Assembly: GCA_031253795.1 (NCBI GenBank)
Contig: JAIRVR010000008.1
Location: 1 to 57,814 of the forward strand
Direction of reading: 5' to 3'
DNA from: Burkholderiaceae bacterium
GTDB taxonomy: Bacteria; Pseudomonadota; Gammaproteobacteria; Burkholderiales; Burkholderiaceae_C
DNA: 57,814 nucleotides
Shown: piece by piece, positions 1 through 9,371 of the stretch
How positions within the stretch are numbered: the first letter of the stretch is position 1
How the letters are laid out: every line of letters begins with the position of its first letter
Notes under the pieces: model-generated
What the model was told of the DNA's origin: nothing
Databases searched by the model: none
Seen by the model: the letters and a program-made list of their open reading frames with translations, nothing else
Program-made: the position numbers and the translations under genes

Positions 1-582
1 GGCGAGCTGGAGCTGGACCTGCCCGACACCATACGCAGCACGGCCGCCAATGCCGGCTACCTGGACATCAAGATGATCCCGGAGCGCCACAACAACGTGA
101 AGGTGCTGCTGCTCATGGACGTGGGCGGCACCATGGACGAGCATGTGCAGCGCGTCGAGGAACTGTTCTCGGCCGTCAAGAGCGAGTTCAAGCACCTGGA
201 GTTCTACTACTTCCACAACTGCGTCTACGACTTCATGTGGAAGAACAACCGCCGCCGCTTCGCCGAAAAGTTCCCGACCTGGGACATCATCCGCAAGTAC
301 AACAAGGACTACAAGCTGATCTTCGTGGGCGACGCCACCATGAGCCCCTACGAAATCCTGCAGCCCGGGGGCAGCGTCGAGTACATGAACGAGGAGCCCG
401 GCGCCGAATGGCTGCAGCGCCTGACCCATGCCTTCCCGCGCTTCGCCTGGATCAATCCCGAGCCTCCGGGCGTGTGGCAGTACCGCCAGAGCATCAGCGT
501 CATCCAGCAGCTCATGGGCAACCGCATGTACCCTTTGACACTCAAAGGTCTCGAGGAGGCCATGCGCCTGCTGTCAAAATAG
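1..582 (+). CDS. VWA-domain protein, C-terminal part (5' end outside window)
   Basis: The frame is open from the first base, so the gene starts upstream; 193 residues are visible. The segment KVLLLMDVGGTMDEH is a hydrophobic strand followed by a metal-site-like loop, as in von Willebrand A domains of the CoxE-like bacterial group. The usual DxSxS is replaced by DVGGT, so metal binding may be altered. The remainder alternates predicted strands and helices (FYYFHNCVYDFMW, YKLIFVGDATMSPYE) and ends in LSK. The stop lies 4 bp before tamA, which suggests co-transcription. VWA proteins of this kind often pair with MoxR ATPases, but none is visible here. Function is inferred from fold only. Confidence 0.75.
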   Translation, partial: GELELDLPDTIRSTAANAGYLDIKMIPERHNNVKVLLLMDVGGTMDEHVQRVEELFSAVKSEFKHLEFYYFHNCVYDFMWKNNRRRFAEKFPTWDIIRKYNKDYKLIFVGDATMSPYEILQPGGSVEYMNEEPGAEWLQRLTHAFPRFAWINPEPPGVWQYRQSISVIQQLMGNRMYPLTLKGLEEAMRLLSK

Positions 583-586
583 GGCG

Positions 587-2503
587 ATGCCCAAGCTCCC
601 CTCCGCAACTGCGCCGGCACGAGGGCCGGCGTTTTTGTTTCTGCTGAGTGCCGCGCTGCTCCTCGGCGGCTGCAGTCTCCTGCCATCCAAGAATGAGGAA
701 CAGGACCCCTCCCTGGTCGCCGCCACCGGCGACCCGGCCTTCACCCTGGTCGTCGACGCCCCCAAGCAAGTGCGCGAGCTGCTGGAAAAGCACCTCGAAC
801 TGCGCCGCTACCGCTACCAGAGCGATCTGCAGCGGCGCGAACTCACGCGGCTGCTGGGCGCCACCGACGCCAATGTGCGCGAACTCATAGGCACGCTGGG
901 CTACTTCAGCCCCACGGTCTCGGTCGAGATCAAGGAGACGCCGGACAGCGAGGAGGCTCCGCTGGAAGTCACGGTCAAGGTCGACCCGGGCGAGCCTGCC
1001 ACCATCGCACGCAGCCAAGTGCGCTTTGCCGGCGTCAATGCCGACGACCCCGACGGCGCCGCACAGCGCGCCACCATAGAGAGCCAGTGGCCGCTGCAGC
1101 CGGGCCAGCGCTTTTCGCAATCGGACTGGAGCCAGGCCAAGAGCCAGGGCCTGCGCACCCTGCAGGCAAGGCGCTACCCGCTGGCGCGCATCGACTCCAG
1201 CCTGGCCGACATCGATGCCGACACCCAGCAGGCCGATGTCAGCGTGGCCTATGCGCCGGGACCGGCCTATACCTTCGGGCCGCTGCGCATCGAAGGCTCG
1301 CAGCGCTACGACCCCGTGGGCACGGCCCGCATCGCCCGCCTGCCCGAGGGCGAGGTCTATGACCAGACCGCCCTGGTCGATGCCCAGCTGCGCCTGGCCA
1401 GCAGCGGCTACTACGACTCGGTCTTCCTGACCCTGGCCGACGTGCCCCAGCAGGGCGAGAGCGCGGCCGAGGACGAGGAGGCCATCAGGCGCCAGGGCCG
1501 CCAGGTCACCACGCCCGTCATCGCCCAGGTGCGCGAGGCCCAGCTGCAGAAATGGGTGTTCGGCGTGGGCATGAGCACGGACACCGGCCCGCGCCTGAGC
1601 GTGGACCACATCCACAACCGGCTGCCCGGCATAGGCTGGCGCGCCGTCACGCGCCTGCGCCTGGACCGCAAGAACCCGCTGCTTTCCACCCAGTGGACGG
1701 CCCTGCCCGACGACACCCTGTGGCGCTGGTTCACCTCGGCCAAGGCCGAACGCGCGCCCTCGGGCGACTTCGATGTCAACAGCCTGCAGCTGCGGGCCGG
1801 CCGCACCAAGTCCGAGGACCACATCGACCGCAACTACTACCTGCAGTACGACTACGCCAAGACCCAGGGCGTGGGCGCGCCGCCGTCCAGCTCCTCGGTC
1901 ACGGCCAACTATGGCTGGACAGGCCGCTACTTCGACAGCACGCTGGCCCCCTCATCGGGCTTCGGCTTTGCCTGGGAGGTCGGCGCGGGCACCACGCTGA
2001 CCCCCGAGCGCACGCCTTTCGGCCGCGTCTCGGGCCGCTGGCTCAGCCTCATTCCCGTCGGCGAGGCCGATCCCGAGACCAAGCGCCGCAGCCGCCTGGC
2101 GCTGCGCGCCTCGGGCGGCGCCGTGCTGGCACGCAAGGACGCCGACCTGCCCGTCACCCAGCTGTTCATCACGGGCGGCGACAACACCGTGCGCGGCTAC
2201 GGCTACCAGAGCATCGGCGCACGCACCAACAGCGGCCAGGTCATCGGCGGGCGCTACATGGCCGTGGGCAGCGTCGAATGGCAGCGGCCCATCGTCCTCA
2301 AGGGCAACACCCAGGACTGGGAGCACGCCGTCTTCATCGACGCCGGCACCGTGGGCGACGCCCTGAACGCCATGTACATGCGTGTCGGCGTGGGCACGGG
2401 CCTGCGCTGGCGCAGCCCCGTGGGCCCCGTGCAGGCCGACATCGCCTGGGGTGCCCAGGAAAAGCAGCTGCGCCTGCACCTGCGACTGGGCTTCAACTTC
2501 TGA
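587..2503 (+). CDS. tamA: TamA-like BamA-family outer-membrane protein
   Basis: A 638-residue Omp85-family protein. The N-terminal half holds POTRA-type repeats (for example PAYTFGPLRIEGSQRYDPVG around residues 220-245). The C-terminal half is a 16-strand barrel with the typical VRGY motif (DNTVRGYGYQ near residue 530), a GPVQADIAWG strand and a final aromatic FNF. TamA works with inner-membrane TamB in inserting autotransporters and other outer-membrane proteins and in phospholipid transport. tamB follows at a 2-bp spacing, which fixes the identity. Oddity: the signal sequence ends LLLGGC with cysteine at residue 29, a lipobox, so the mature protein may be lipidated, unlike E. coli TamA. The ATG follows the upstream stop by 4 bp. 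Confidence 0.92.
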   Translation: MPKLPSATAPARGPAFLFLLSAALLLGGCSLLPSKNEEQDPSLVAATGDPAFTLVVDAPKQVRELLEKHLELRRYRYQSDLQRRELTRLLGATDANVRELIGTLGYFSPTVSVEIKETPDSEEAPLEVTVKVDPGEPATIARSQVRFAGVNADDPDGAAQRATIESQWPLQPGQRFSQSDWSQAKSQGLRTLQARRYPLARIDSSLADIDADTQQADVSVAYAPGPAYTFGPLRIEGSQRYDPVGTARIARLPEGEVYDQTALVDAQLRLASSGYYDSVFLTLADVPQQGESAAEDEEAIRRQGRQVTTPVIAQVREAQLQKWVFGVGMSTDTGPRLSVDHIHNRLPGIGWRAVTRLRLDRKNPLLSTQWTALPDDTLWRWFTSAKAERAPSGDFDVNSLQLRAGRTKSEDHIDRNYYLQYDYAKTQGVGAPPSSSSVTANYGWTGRYFDSTLAPSSGFGFAWEVGAGTTLTPERTPFGRVSGRWLSLIPVGEADPETKRRSRLALRASGGAVLARKDADLPVTQLFITGGDNTVRGYGYQSIGARTNSGQVIGGRYMAVGSVEWQRPIVLKGNTQDWEHAVFIDAGTVGDALNAMYMRVGVGTGLRWRSPVGPVQADIAWGAQEKQLRLHLRLGFNF

Positions 2504-2505
2504 CC

Positions 2506-5500
2506 ATGGTGGACTCCCGCTTGAACACTCCCGTCCCTTCCGAGTCCCCCGGCGCGCCAGGCCCTGCGGCCGCGCCCCCGGCCGCACCCGCGCCGCGCCG
2601 CCGCCGCCGCTGGCTGCGCGCCCTGCTGTGGTCCGGCCTCGCCCTGGTCCTGCTGTTGGCAGCGGCCCTGGGCTCGGCCTGGTGGTGGAGCGGCCGGGCC
2701 GACTCGCTGGCCACCACCCTGCAGCGCGTGGCCGGCTGGCTGCCCCAGGGCCAGAGCCTGCAGGCCAGGGAGGTCACCGGCACGCTGCGCCAGGGCGGCC
2801 GCATCGGCTGGCTGCAGTGGCAAAGCCCCACCATGAAGGTGGAACTGCGCGATGCCACCATCGCGTGGCAGTTGCGCCCCTTGCTGTCGCGCACCGTGCG
2901 CCTGGGCGAAGTACGCATCGCCGAACTGGACATCGCCAGCACGCCCGACCCCGAGGACAAACAGCCCGTGGAGCCCCTGCAGCAACTGGTGCTGCCCGTG
3001 AAGATCGACGTGCCCTTCCACGTCGATCGCATCGTCTGGCAGGGCCCGCCCCGGGCCGAGGTGCTGGGCCTGCAGGGCCACTATGCCTATGACGGCAACG
3101 AGCACCGGCTCGACGTGCGCGATCTGCAATGGGCCGATGGCAACTACCAGGCCCGGCTGCGCCTGCAGGCACGCGCACCCATGGCCGTCGAGGCCGAACT
3201 GCGGGGCGATCTGCAGGCCCCGGCCCTGAACCCACAGGACGGCAAGACCACCCCGGCCGCGCCCCTGGCCGTGCAGGCCCGCGCGCAGATCGACGGCACC
3301 CTGGCCACGGCCGCCGCGCAGCTGGGCCTCAAGCTCCAGGTCAATGCCCTGGCTGGCGAGACGCCCGCGGCCACGCCACCGACCTCGTCCACGGCCAAGG
3401 CCACCCGGGGCAAGGGCCGCCAGCAGGCCGGACCTGACCCCCAACCCGCGGCCGAGCCCATGCACGCCGACATCGAGGCCAGCGTCCGCCCCTGGCAGCC
3501 CCAGCCGCTGCAGACCGCCCGCGCCCAGTTCAGCCAGCTGGACATCGCCGCCTTCTGGCCCCAGGGTCCGCGCACGCGCATCAGCGGCGAACTGCAGGCC
3601 GGCCCCGACGGCTCGGCCCCCGACTCCGCACAGGCGGCACAGAATGCGGCGCAAGCGCCGGAGGCGGCCCAGGCCCCCGGCTCCGCCATTGCCACCACGG
3701 TCTGGCAATTGCAGACGCGGCTGAACAACAGCCTGCCCGGTCCCTGGGACCGACAGCGCCTGCCGCTGGACCAGATCGACGCCTCGGTGCGCTATGACGG
3801 CCGGCAATGGCAGCTGGAACAGGCGCAGATCTCCGTCGGCACGGGCTCCATCACGGCCCAGGGCCATTTCGAGCCCGCCACCCAGGTCTTCGAAGGCCAG
3901 GCCACGGTCCAGCGCCTGGACCCCGCCAGCCTGTACAGCACCCTCGATGCCGCGCCGCTGCAAGGCGAGTTGCGTGCCAGCGCCAATGCCGAACAGCAGG
4001 TCGATTTCCGCGTGGACATCCGTGCCGCAGCCGCTGCCCAGGGTGGCAAGCACCAGCCGCTGCGCATCGAAAAGCTCGCCACCCAGGGCCGCTGGGCCCA
4101 GCCTGTTCTCACCTTGGAGAACCTGCAGATCGACGCACTGCAGGCATCGGTCAGCAGCCGCAGCCTGCAATTCGACACCGCCCAGCAAAGGCTGCAGACC
4201 GTGCTCCAGGCCCGGCTGCCCGGGGCCGAGCTTTCGCTGGACGGCCACATCAGCCCCACGGCGGGCCAGGGCGGCACCCGGCTCAAGCTGAGCTCCCTCA
4301 CCGCGCTCACGCAGTGGCTGCGCCAGTTGCCCGGCGTGAACGACCCGCTGGCCGGTGCCCTGCTCGAAGGCCAGGCCCAGCTCGACGCCAGCTGGCGTGG
4401 TGGCTGGGGTGCCCTGCAAAAGCGCCTGGCCGCCGCCCCCGGACAGCCCCTGCCCGCCAGCGGCCTGCAGCTGCAGGCCGCGCTGCAGGCCAGCCAGCTG
4501 CGCTACCTGCCCGCCGGCACGCCCCCCGAACAGGCGCTGGAACTGCCCACGCTGCGCCTGGACCTCAAGGGCGCGCCTGAACAGGCCGATCTCACGCTGG
4601 CCGGCCAGGCACGGCGCGGCAGCCAGACCGCCCAGATCGACACCGCCCTGCAGGCCGGCCTGGCCACGGGGCGTGGCGCCGCGCCGCTGGACTGGCAGGC
4701 CCGCATCGCCTCGCTGACGGCCCGCCTGCATCCGGGCCAGGACCACCCCGGCCCCTGGCAACTGCAGCTGGCCGGCAGCCAGGGCCTGCAGATCGCCCAG
4801 CGCACCTCGGGCCGCACCGTGCTGGCCACCGCCTATGCCATCTCGGCCGCCAGCCTGCAGGTCACCCCGCCCACCCTGGCACAGCGCCGCGCCAATGCCG
4901 AGCCCCCTCAGCCCGTGCTGCTGGCCTGGGACGACAGCCAGGTCGCCCACGGCGGCGATGGCCGATGGACCGTGCGCAGCACGGGCCGCGCCCAGGCCCT
5001 GCCCCTGGCCTGGGTCGATGCCCTGTCCATGGCCGACGAGCCGCCGCTGGCGGCCATGGGCCTGAGCGGCGACCTCAGCTTCAATGCGCGCTGGGACCTG
5101 GACACCACCGGCCCCGCGCTCAAGGCCGAGCTGCTGGTCGAGCGTGCGGGCGGCGACCTGCGCCTGGCCGTGGAAGACGGCTCGGGCACCACGGTCATCC
5201 GCACCACCGGCCCCAGCGCCGGCAAGCCTGGCGAAGTGCGCACCCGCACAGTGCGCGGTGCCGGCATGCGCGCCCACATCAAGCAAGCCCGTGTCAGCGT
5301 GCGCGCCCAGGGCGACGACGTGCAGGCACGCATCGACTGGGACAGCGAACGCGCCGGCACCCTCACGGCCCAGCTGGGCACCCGTCTGGCCCAGCAGGAC
5401 GGCAGCTGGACCTGGCCCGAAAAGGCACCGCTGTCCGGCCGCATCGACGCGCGCATGCCCGACATCGGCATCTGGGCACTGTTCGCGCCACCGGGCTGGC

Positions 5501-6825
5501 GCGTCACCGGCTCGCTACAGGCCAAGGCCGACATCGGCGGCGATCGCCAGAACCCGCAGTGGCAGGGCGAGCTCTCGGCCGAGGGCCTGAGCATCCTGTC
5601 CGCTCTGGACGGCATCGACCTGCAAAACGGCGTGCTGCGCGCCCGCCTGCAGGGCAACCGGCTGGACCTGACCGAACTGCGCCTGCAGGGCGGGCGCGGC
5701 AGCAATGCGCGCATCCTGGGCTACAGCGGCAACCTCAGCGCGGCCCCGCGCGAAGGCGGCGAGCTCACGGGCTCGGGCTTCGTGCGCTGGGAGCCGCCCA
5801 GCGCCGACGGCAGCAACTCCGGCCTGACCATGGACCTGCGCGCCCAGGCCCGCAAGCTCCAGGTCCTGGTGCGCGCCGACCGCCAGGTCAGCGTCTCGGG
5901 CGATCTGCGCGCCCAACTGGACCAGGGCCAGTTCACGCTGCGCGGCGACCTGAGCACCGACCGTGCCACCATCATCCTGCCCGAGGAATCGGCCCCCTCG
6001 CTGGACTCCGACGTGGTCGTGCACTCCGCCGCCTCGCGCAAGGCCGAGGAAGAGGCTGCGCGCAAGCAGCAGCAGGCCGCGCAAAAGGCCCAGGCCCGCG
6101 CCGAAACACGCAAGCTGCCCGACATCCTCGTCAAGCTGGACCTGGGCCGCGACTTCGCCCTGCAGGGCTATGGCATCACCACGCGCCTGGAAGGTGCGCT
6201 GGAGGTGCAGGGCCCCACCGTGGCCGGCGGTCCGCCGCGCATCACGGGCGAAATCCGTACCGTGCAGGGCCGCTACCGCGCCTGGGGCCAGTCGCTGGAC
6301 GTGGAAACCGGCCTGATCCGCTTCAACGGCCCCTACGCCAACCCTTCGCTGGACATCCTGGCCCTGCGGCCCAACATCGCCGTGCGCGCCGGCGTCCAGG
6401 TCCAGGGCACGGCCAACGCCCCGCGCGTGCGCCTGTACTCCGACCCCGAACTGCCCGATGCCGAAAAGCTGTCCTGGGTGGTCATGGGCCGCGACCCCGC
6501 CACCGGCGGCGCCGAAAGCGCCCTGCTCCAGCAGGCCGCCCTGTCCCTGCTCAGCGGCGGCCGCAACAACAGCGGCAAGATCGCCAGCAACCTGGGCCTG
6601 GACGAAATCGGCTTCAAGGGCCCGGGCGGCGACGGCTCCACCGGCGCCGCCCTCACCCTGGGCAAGCGCCTGTCCAGCGACCTCTATGTCACCTACGAGC
6701 AAAGCCTCTCGGGCGCCATGGGCACGCTGTACATCTTCTACGACCTCTCGCGCCGCCTCACCCTGCGCGGCCAGACCGGCGAAACCAGCGCCATGGACCT
6801 GATCTACACCGTGCGCAAGGACTGA
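2506..6825 (+). CDS. tamB: TamB, inner-membrane translocation/assembly module subunit
   Basis: 1439 residues starting at the ATG 2 bp after the tamA stop; the open frame extends upstream inside tamA, but the out-of-frame portion there is not coding. Residues about 30-36 are an arginine cluster followed by one transmembrane helix (about 37-60). The bulk is the repetitive beta-rich, amphipathic DUF490 scaffold that spans the periplasm as a lipid-conducting groove. The C-terminus carries the diagnostic TamB domain, with FNGPYANPSLDILALRP, a PDAEKLSWVVMGR-type motif and the barrel-like ending YDLSRRLTLRGQTGE...IYTVRKD. The translational-coupling spacing suggests that TamA and TamB are made together. 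E. coli TamB is 1259 residues; the extra length lies in Ala/Gln-rich linkers. Confidence 0.95.
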   Translation: MVDSRLNTPVPSESPGAPGPAAAPPAAPAPRRRRRWLRALLWSGLALVLLLAAALGSAWWWSGRADSLATTLQRVAGWLPQGQSLQAREVTGTLRQGGRIGWLQWQSPTMKVELRDATIAWQLRPLLSRTVRLGEVRIAELDIASTPDPEDKQPVEPLQQLVLPVKIDVPFHVDRIVWQGPPRAEVLGLQGHYAYDGNEHRLDVRDLQWADGNYQARLRLQARAPMAVEAELRGDLQAPALNPQDGKTTPAAPLAVQARAQIDGTLATAAAQLGLKLQVNALAGETPAATPPTSSTAKATRGKGRQQAGPDPQPAAEPMHADIEASVRPWQPQPLQTARAQFSQLDIAAFWPQGPRTRISGELQAGPDGSAPDSAQAAQNAAQAPEAAQAPGSAIATTVWQLQTRLNNSLPGPWDRQRLPLDQIDASVRYDGRQWQLEQAQISVGTGSITAQGHFEPATQVFEGQATVQRLDPASLYSTLDAAPLQGELRASANAEQQVDFRVDIRAAAAAQGGKHQPLRIEKLATQGRWAQPVLTLENLQIDALQASVSSRSLQFDTAQQRLQTVLQARLPGAELSLDGHISPTAGQGGTRLKLSSLTALTQWLRQLPGVNDPLAGALLEGQAQLDASWRGGWGALQKRLAAAPGQPLPASGLQLQAALQASQLRYLPAGTPPEQALELPTLRLDLKGAPEQADLTLAGQARRGSQTAQIDTALQAGLATGRGAAPLDWQARIASLTARLHPGQDHPGPWQLQLAGSQGLQIAQRTSGRTVLATAYAISAASLQVTPPTLAQRRANAEPPQPVLLAWDDSQVAHGGDGRWTVRSTGRAQALPLAWVDALSMADEPPLAAMGLSGDLSFNARWDLDTTGPALKAELLVERAGGDLRLAVEDGSGTTVIRTTGPSAGKPGEVRTRTVRGAGMRAHIKQARVSVRAQGDDVQARIDWDSERAGTLTAQLGTRLAQQDGSWTWPEKAPLSGRIDARMPDIGIWALFAPPGWRVTGSLQAKADIGGDRQNPQWQGELSAEGLSILSALDGIDLQNGVLRARLQGNRLDLTELRLQGGRGSNARILGYSGNLSAAPREGGELTGSGFVRWEPPSADGSNSGLTMDLRAQARKLQVLVRADRQVSVSGDLRAQLDQGQFTLRGDLSTDRATIILPEESAPSLDSDVVVHSAASRKAEEEAARKQQQAAQKAQARAETRKLPDILVKLDLGRDFALQGYGITTRLEGALEVQGPTVAGGPPRITGEIRTVQGRYRAWGQSLDVETGLIRFNGPYANPSLDILALRPNIAVRAGVQVQGTANAPRVRLYSDPELPDAEKLSWVVMGRDPATGGAESALLQQAALSLLSGGRNNSGKIASNLGLDEIGFKGPGGDGSTGAALTLGKRLSSDLYVTYEQSLSGAMGTLYIFYDLSRRLTLRGQTGETSAMDLIYTVRKD

Positions 6826-6897
6826 GCCCCCACCGCAGGCCGCATGGGGCGCGGTCTGCGGTGCCAGGGTCGCATGGGTTTACAATCGTGGTCTTGC

Positions 6898-6972
6898 CTC
6901 CTCGTAGTTCAATGGATAGAACGGACGCCTCCTAAGCGTCAGATACAGGTTCGATTCCTGTCGAGGGGACCA
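6898..6972 (+). tRNA. tRNA-Arg (anticodon CCT)
   Basis: Cloverleaf read by eye. The 7-bp acceptor pairs 6898-6904 with 6962-6968 (one T:G wobble). T8 and A9 are present, the D-arm is GTTC/GAAC, and the anticodon stem GACGC/GCGTC encloses loop CTCCTAA with anticodon CCT at 6931-6933. The T-arm has the GGTTCGATTCC core. Discriminator A and an encoded CCA end at 6972. It decodes AGG, a rare codon in such GC-rich genomes. A strong terminator follows at once, and an AT-richer accessory segment lies downstream; minor arginine tRNAs are common island attachment sites. Confidence 0.95.
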
Positions 6973-6976
6973 TGAC

Positions 6977-7015
6977 AAGGCCGTCAGCTTTCAGAAGCTT
7001 CCGGCCTTTTTCTTT
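6977..7015 (+). terminator. Rho-independent terminator of tRNA-Arg
   Basis: Arms AAGGCCG (6977-6983) and CGGCCTT (7002-7008) enclose an inner stem AGCTT/AAGCT, followed by a T-rich tract. It sits 4 bases past the CCA end, on the sense strand for the tRNA. Confidence 0.88.
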
Positions 7016-7118
7016 TTGCAGGGCAAAAAATGGAGCAGGCGATTTCTGCCCTGCGCTTCAGGGTCAGAGTTGCTTTGCAGCATCTGCCCTCATGTGAAGC
7101 GGCCAGACAACAAAGCCC

Positions 7119-9263
7119 TTAGCCAGCCGTCCCAGCCTGATGCCTGCTCCAGGCCACATCGACCATTTCACGGAAGGCCGCGTCTTCGTCGATCGAATGC
7201 TGTGCAATGTCATCCAGTGTGGCCCGGTACAGCTTTTCAGCAACCTCAGCGCTCTTGGCATCATTCAATGCCTGACTGAAACTTTGCCTCGCATCCTCCG
7301 TGTCACCCAATAGCCACTGCACGTAGGCGAGATTGCCTCGCAACATGCCATCGCCGCTCCCCAACTCAAGGCCTGCAAGCAGGTCTGCCTTTGCCTGCCG
7401 CAGTAGCTCCGCAACGAGGCCTTTGTCTGACCACTCTCGCTTGGCCTTTAAAAGATACTGAAAGCCTTTGCCGTTATAGGCCCGCGCGACCTGATCTTGA
7501 AGCGCTGGCGTGGCATCTCCCGCGTATGCGGCAATCAGCTGGTCGTAAACGGCCACACCCTCCTCTGGCCGCTGCATCTGTCCTAGGGAAATTCCCTTGC
7601 AAAGCATGGCCCTGGCCACCTGCTCGCGAAGCGCTGGCGAAGCATCATCCGCGTACATGGCAATCAGCTGTTCGTAGATGGCCAGTTCATCTTCCTGCTT
7701 CTCCAACTGTCCGAGCGTGATTCCCTTGCCAAGCATGGCTCTGGCCACCTGCTCGCGAAGCGCTGGCTTGGCATCACTCACATATTTGGCAATCAGCTGC
7801 TCGTAGACAGCCACCTCATCCTCCAGCCTCTGCATCTGTCCGAGGATGATCCCCTTATTAAGCATGGCTTTGGCCACCTGCGCGCGTAGCGCTGGCGTGG
7901 CATCACCCGCATACGTGGCAATCAGCTGCTCGTAGACGGTCGCCTCTTCCCCCTGCTTCTGCATCTGCCCAAGGATAACCCCCTTGTTGAGCATGGCCTT
8001 GGCTACCTGCTCGCGAAGCGCTGGCGTGGCATCACCCGCGTAGGTGGCGATCAGCTGTTCGTAGACGGCCACCCCATCCTTAAGATTCTGCATTTTCCCG
8101 AGGGTGATTCCCTTGCCAAGCATAGCCGCAGCCACCTGCGCGCGAAGTGCTGGTGTGGAATCACGTGCGTAGGTGGAAATCAGCTGTTCGTAGACGGCCA
8201 ACGCCTCCTCCGGCCTCTGCATCTGCCCCAGGGTGATCCCCTTGTTGAACATGGCCCCGGCCACCTGCTCGCGAAGTGCTGGTGTGGCGTCACCCCAGTA
8301 CGTGGCAATCAGCTGTTCGTAAACTGCCACCTCCTCCTTCGGCTTATGCATCTGTCCCAAGGTGATTCCTTTGTTGAACATAGCACGAGCCACCTGCTCT
8401 CGAATAGCAAGCATGGGGTCATCGAAGTAGGCATCGATCAATTGCCCGTAGCTCTCAAGTGCTTCACCAAATCGCTTGAGGTCGCCCAGCGCAACCGATC
8501 GATTGAAACCTGCTTGCAGCGCATTAATTGAACCTGCACCAGTCACTGTGCTCGCACGTTTCCAATACAGTGCCGCATCTTCATATTTTCCCGAACGATA
8601 GGCTTCAAACGCACGCGTATTCCAATCATCAAATGAGTAATTCGCTTCCGGCTTTTCCTTGAGTTCTTCAGCGCTTTGATGGAGGGCTTTTTCGCCCGCC
8701 TCGCTAATAGGCTGCGCCTTTTCGCCAGAGGCGTTGATTCTCTTCTGCATCTGCTCCATCGCCTGTTTGCTGTATTTCTCCGTATCGCTCACAGACGAAT
8801 CAATTTTCAAGCGCCCTTGAGATGCGGCATGTTCCAGCTCCTGAATGCGCTCCAGCAGGCTATTCTGATTTTTTCTGAACCATTCCTCACTGGCCTTATT
8901 GGCCTCATCCGCCGATTTTTTGGCGATGGAGAAATAGCCGAACAAACCGAGGAAGGCCAATATACCCCCCAGGGCAATTGCCCAGCGATCCACCGACTGC
9001 CCTATATCGCCGACACGACTGCCATGGTCATCCACCCGCTTGTCGAATGCATCGATGCGGGATTTCATGGCCTCCATGTCCTTTTGCACAATTTCCCGGC
9101 CATTGTCTATTTTCAGCAGCAGGAACTCCTTCTGGGCATCCAGCAGCTCCTTGCTGACCGGTTCATCGGCAAAGGCGATGAGTGCAGGACAGAGCAAGAG
9201 GCCCAGTGCCAGCCGTCGAAGGACCCAGATCCCGCATGAGCGAAGGTGAAAAAGCATGGACAT
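7119..9263 (-). CDS. Membrane-anchored TPR-like repeat protein (unknown function)
   Basis: With the chosen ATG the product has 714 residues. It has a hydrophobic signal-like segment (residues 1-32, ending ALIAFA), a heptad-like region, and a transmembrane helix at about 94-113 (WAIALGGILAFLGLFGYFSI). A charged coiled-coil stretch runs to about residue 200. Eight tandem 43-residue helical repeats follow at about 270-613, of the form YEQLIATYAGDATPALREQ...KGITLGQMQ. The repeats have TPR-like character: paired helices and a small-residue/aromatic pattern. An N-terminal extension to 9314 is open but lacks a better ribosome site and would hide the signal peptide. Base composition is clearly less GC-rich than tamAB, suggesting acquisition. 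It probably acts as a protein-interaction scaffold at the membrane; no catalytic motif is seen. Confidence 0.75.
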   Translation of the reverse strand: MSMLFHLRSCGIWVLRRLALGLLLCPALIAFADEPVSKELLDAQKEFLLLKIDNGREIVQKDMEAMKSRIDAFDKRVDDHGSRVGDIGQSVDRWAIALGGILAFLGLFGYFSIAKKSADEANKASEEWFRKNQNSLLERIQELEHAASQGRLKIDSSVSDTEKYSKQAMEQMQKRINASGEKAQPISEAGEKALHQSAEELKEKPEANYSFDDWNTRAFEAYRSGKYEDAALYWKRASTVTGAGSINALQAGFNRSVALGDLKRFGEALESYGQLIDAYFDDPMLAIREQVARAMFNKGITLGQMHKPKEEVAVYEQLIATYWGDATPALREQVAGAMFNKGITLGQMQRPEEALAVYEQLISTYARDSTPALRAQVAAAMLGKGITLGKMQNLKDGVAVYEQLIATYAGDATPALREQVAKAMLNKGVILGQMQKQGEEATVYEQLIATYAGDATPALRAQVAKAMLNKGIILGQMQRLEDEVAVYEQLIAKYVSDAKPALREQVARAMLGKGITLGQLEKQEDELAIYEQLIAMYADDASPALREQVARAMLCKGISLGQMQRPEEGVAVYDQLIAAYAGDATPALQDQVARAYNGKGFQYLLKAKREWSDKGLVAELLRQAKADLLAGLELGSGDGMLRGNLAYVQWLLGDTEDARQSFSQALNDAKSAEVAEKLYRATLDDIAQHSIDEDAAFREMVDVAWSRHQAGTAG
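7425..8456 (-). repeat. Eight tandem 129-bp coding repeats
   Basis: DNA encoding the eight 43-residue units of the TPR-like protein. The inner copies are very similar at both protein and base level (recurring cgtagacggccacctcctc-like and gcgaagcgctggcgtgg-like blocks on the plus strand). The first and last copies are the most divergent, as expected when a tandem array grows and shrinks by recombination between inner units. Confidence 0.85.
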
Positions 9264-9371
9264 GCAACAAATTATGTCAGCACCGGAACCAGGCACGCCC
9301 CATGCAAGCCCCATCGCCCGCAGGCCTACACGGCGCCGATCCCGGCCATGCAGTATTCCGCAGCATGCGCC

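Noticed and set aside
2254-5286. Long open frame on the minus strand opposite tamA/tamB (about 1000 codons)
   Set aside because: It mirrors the tamB coding frame, is Gly/Ala/Gln-rich without any motif, and is explained by strong third-position GC bias.
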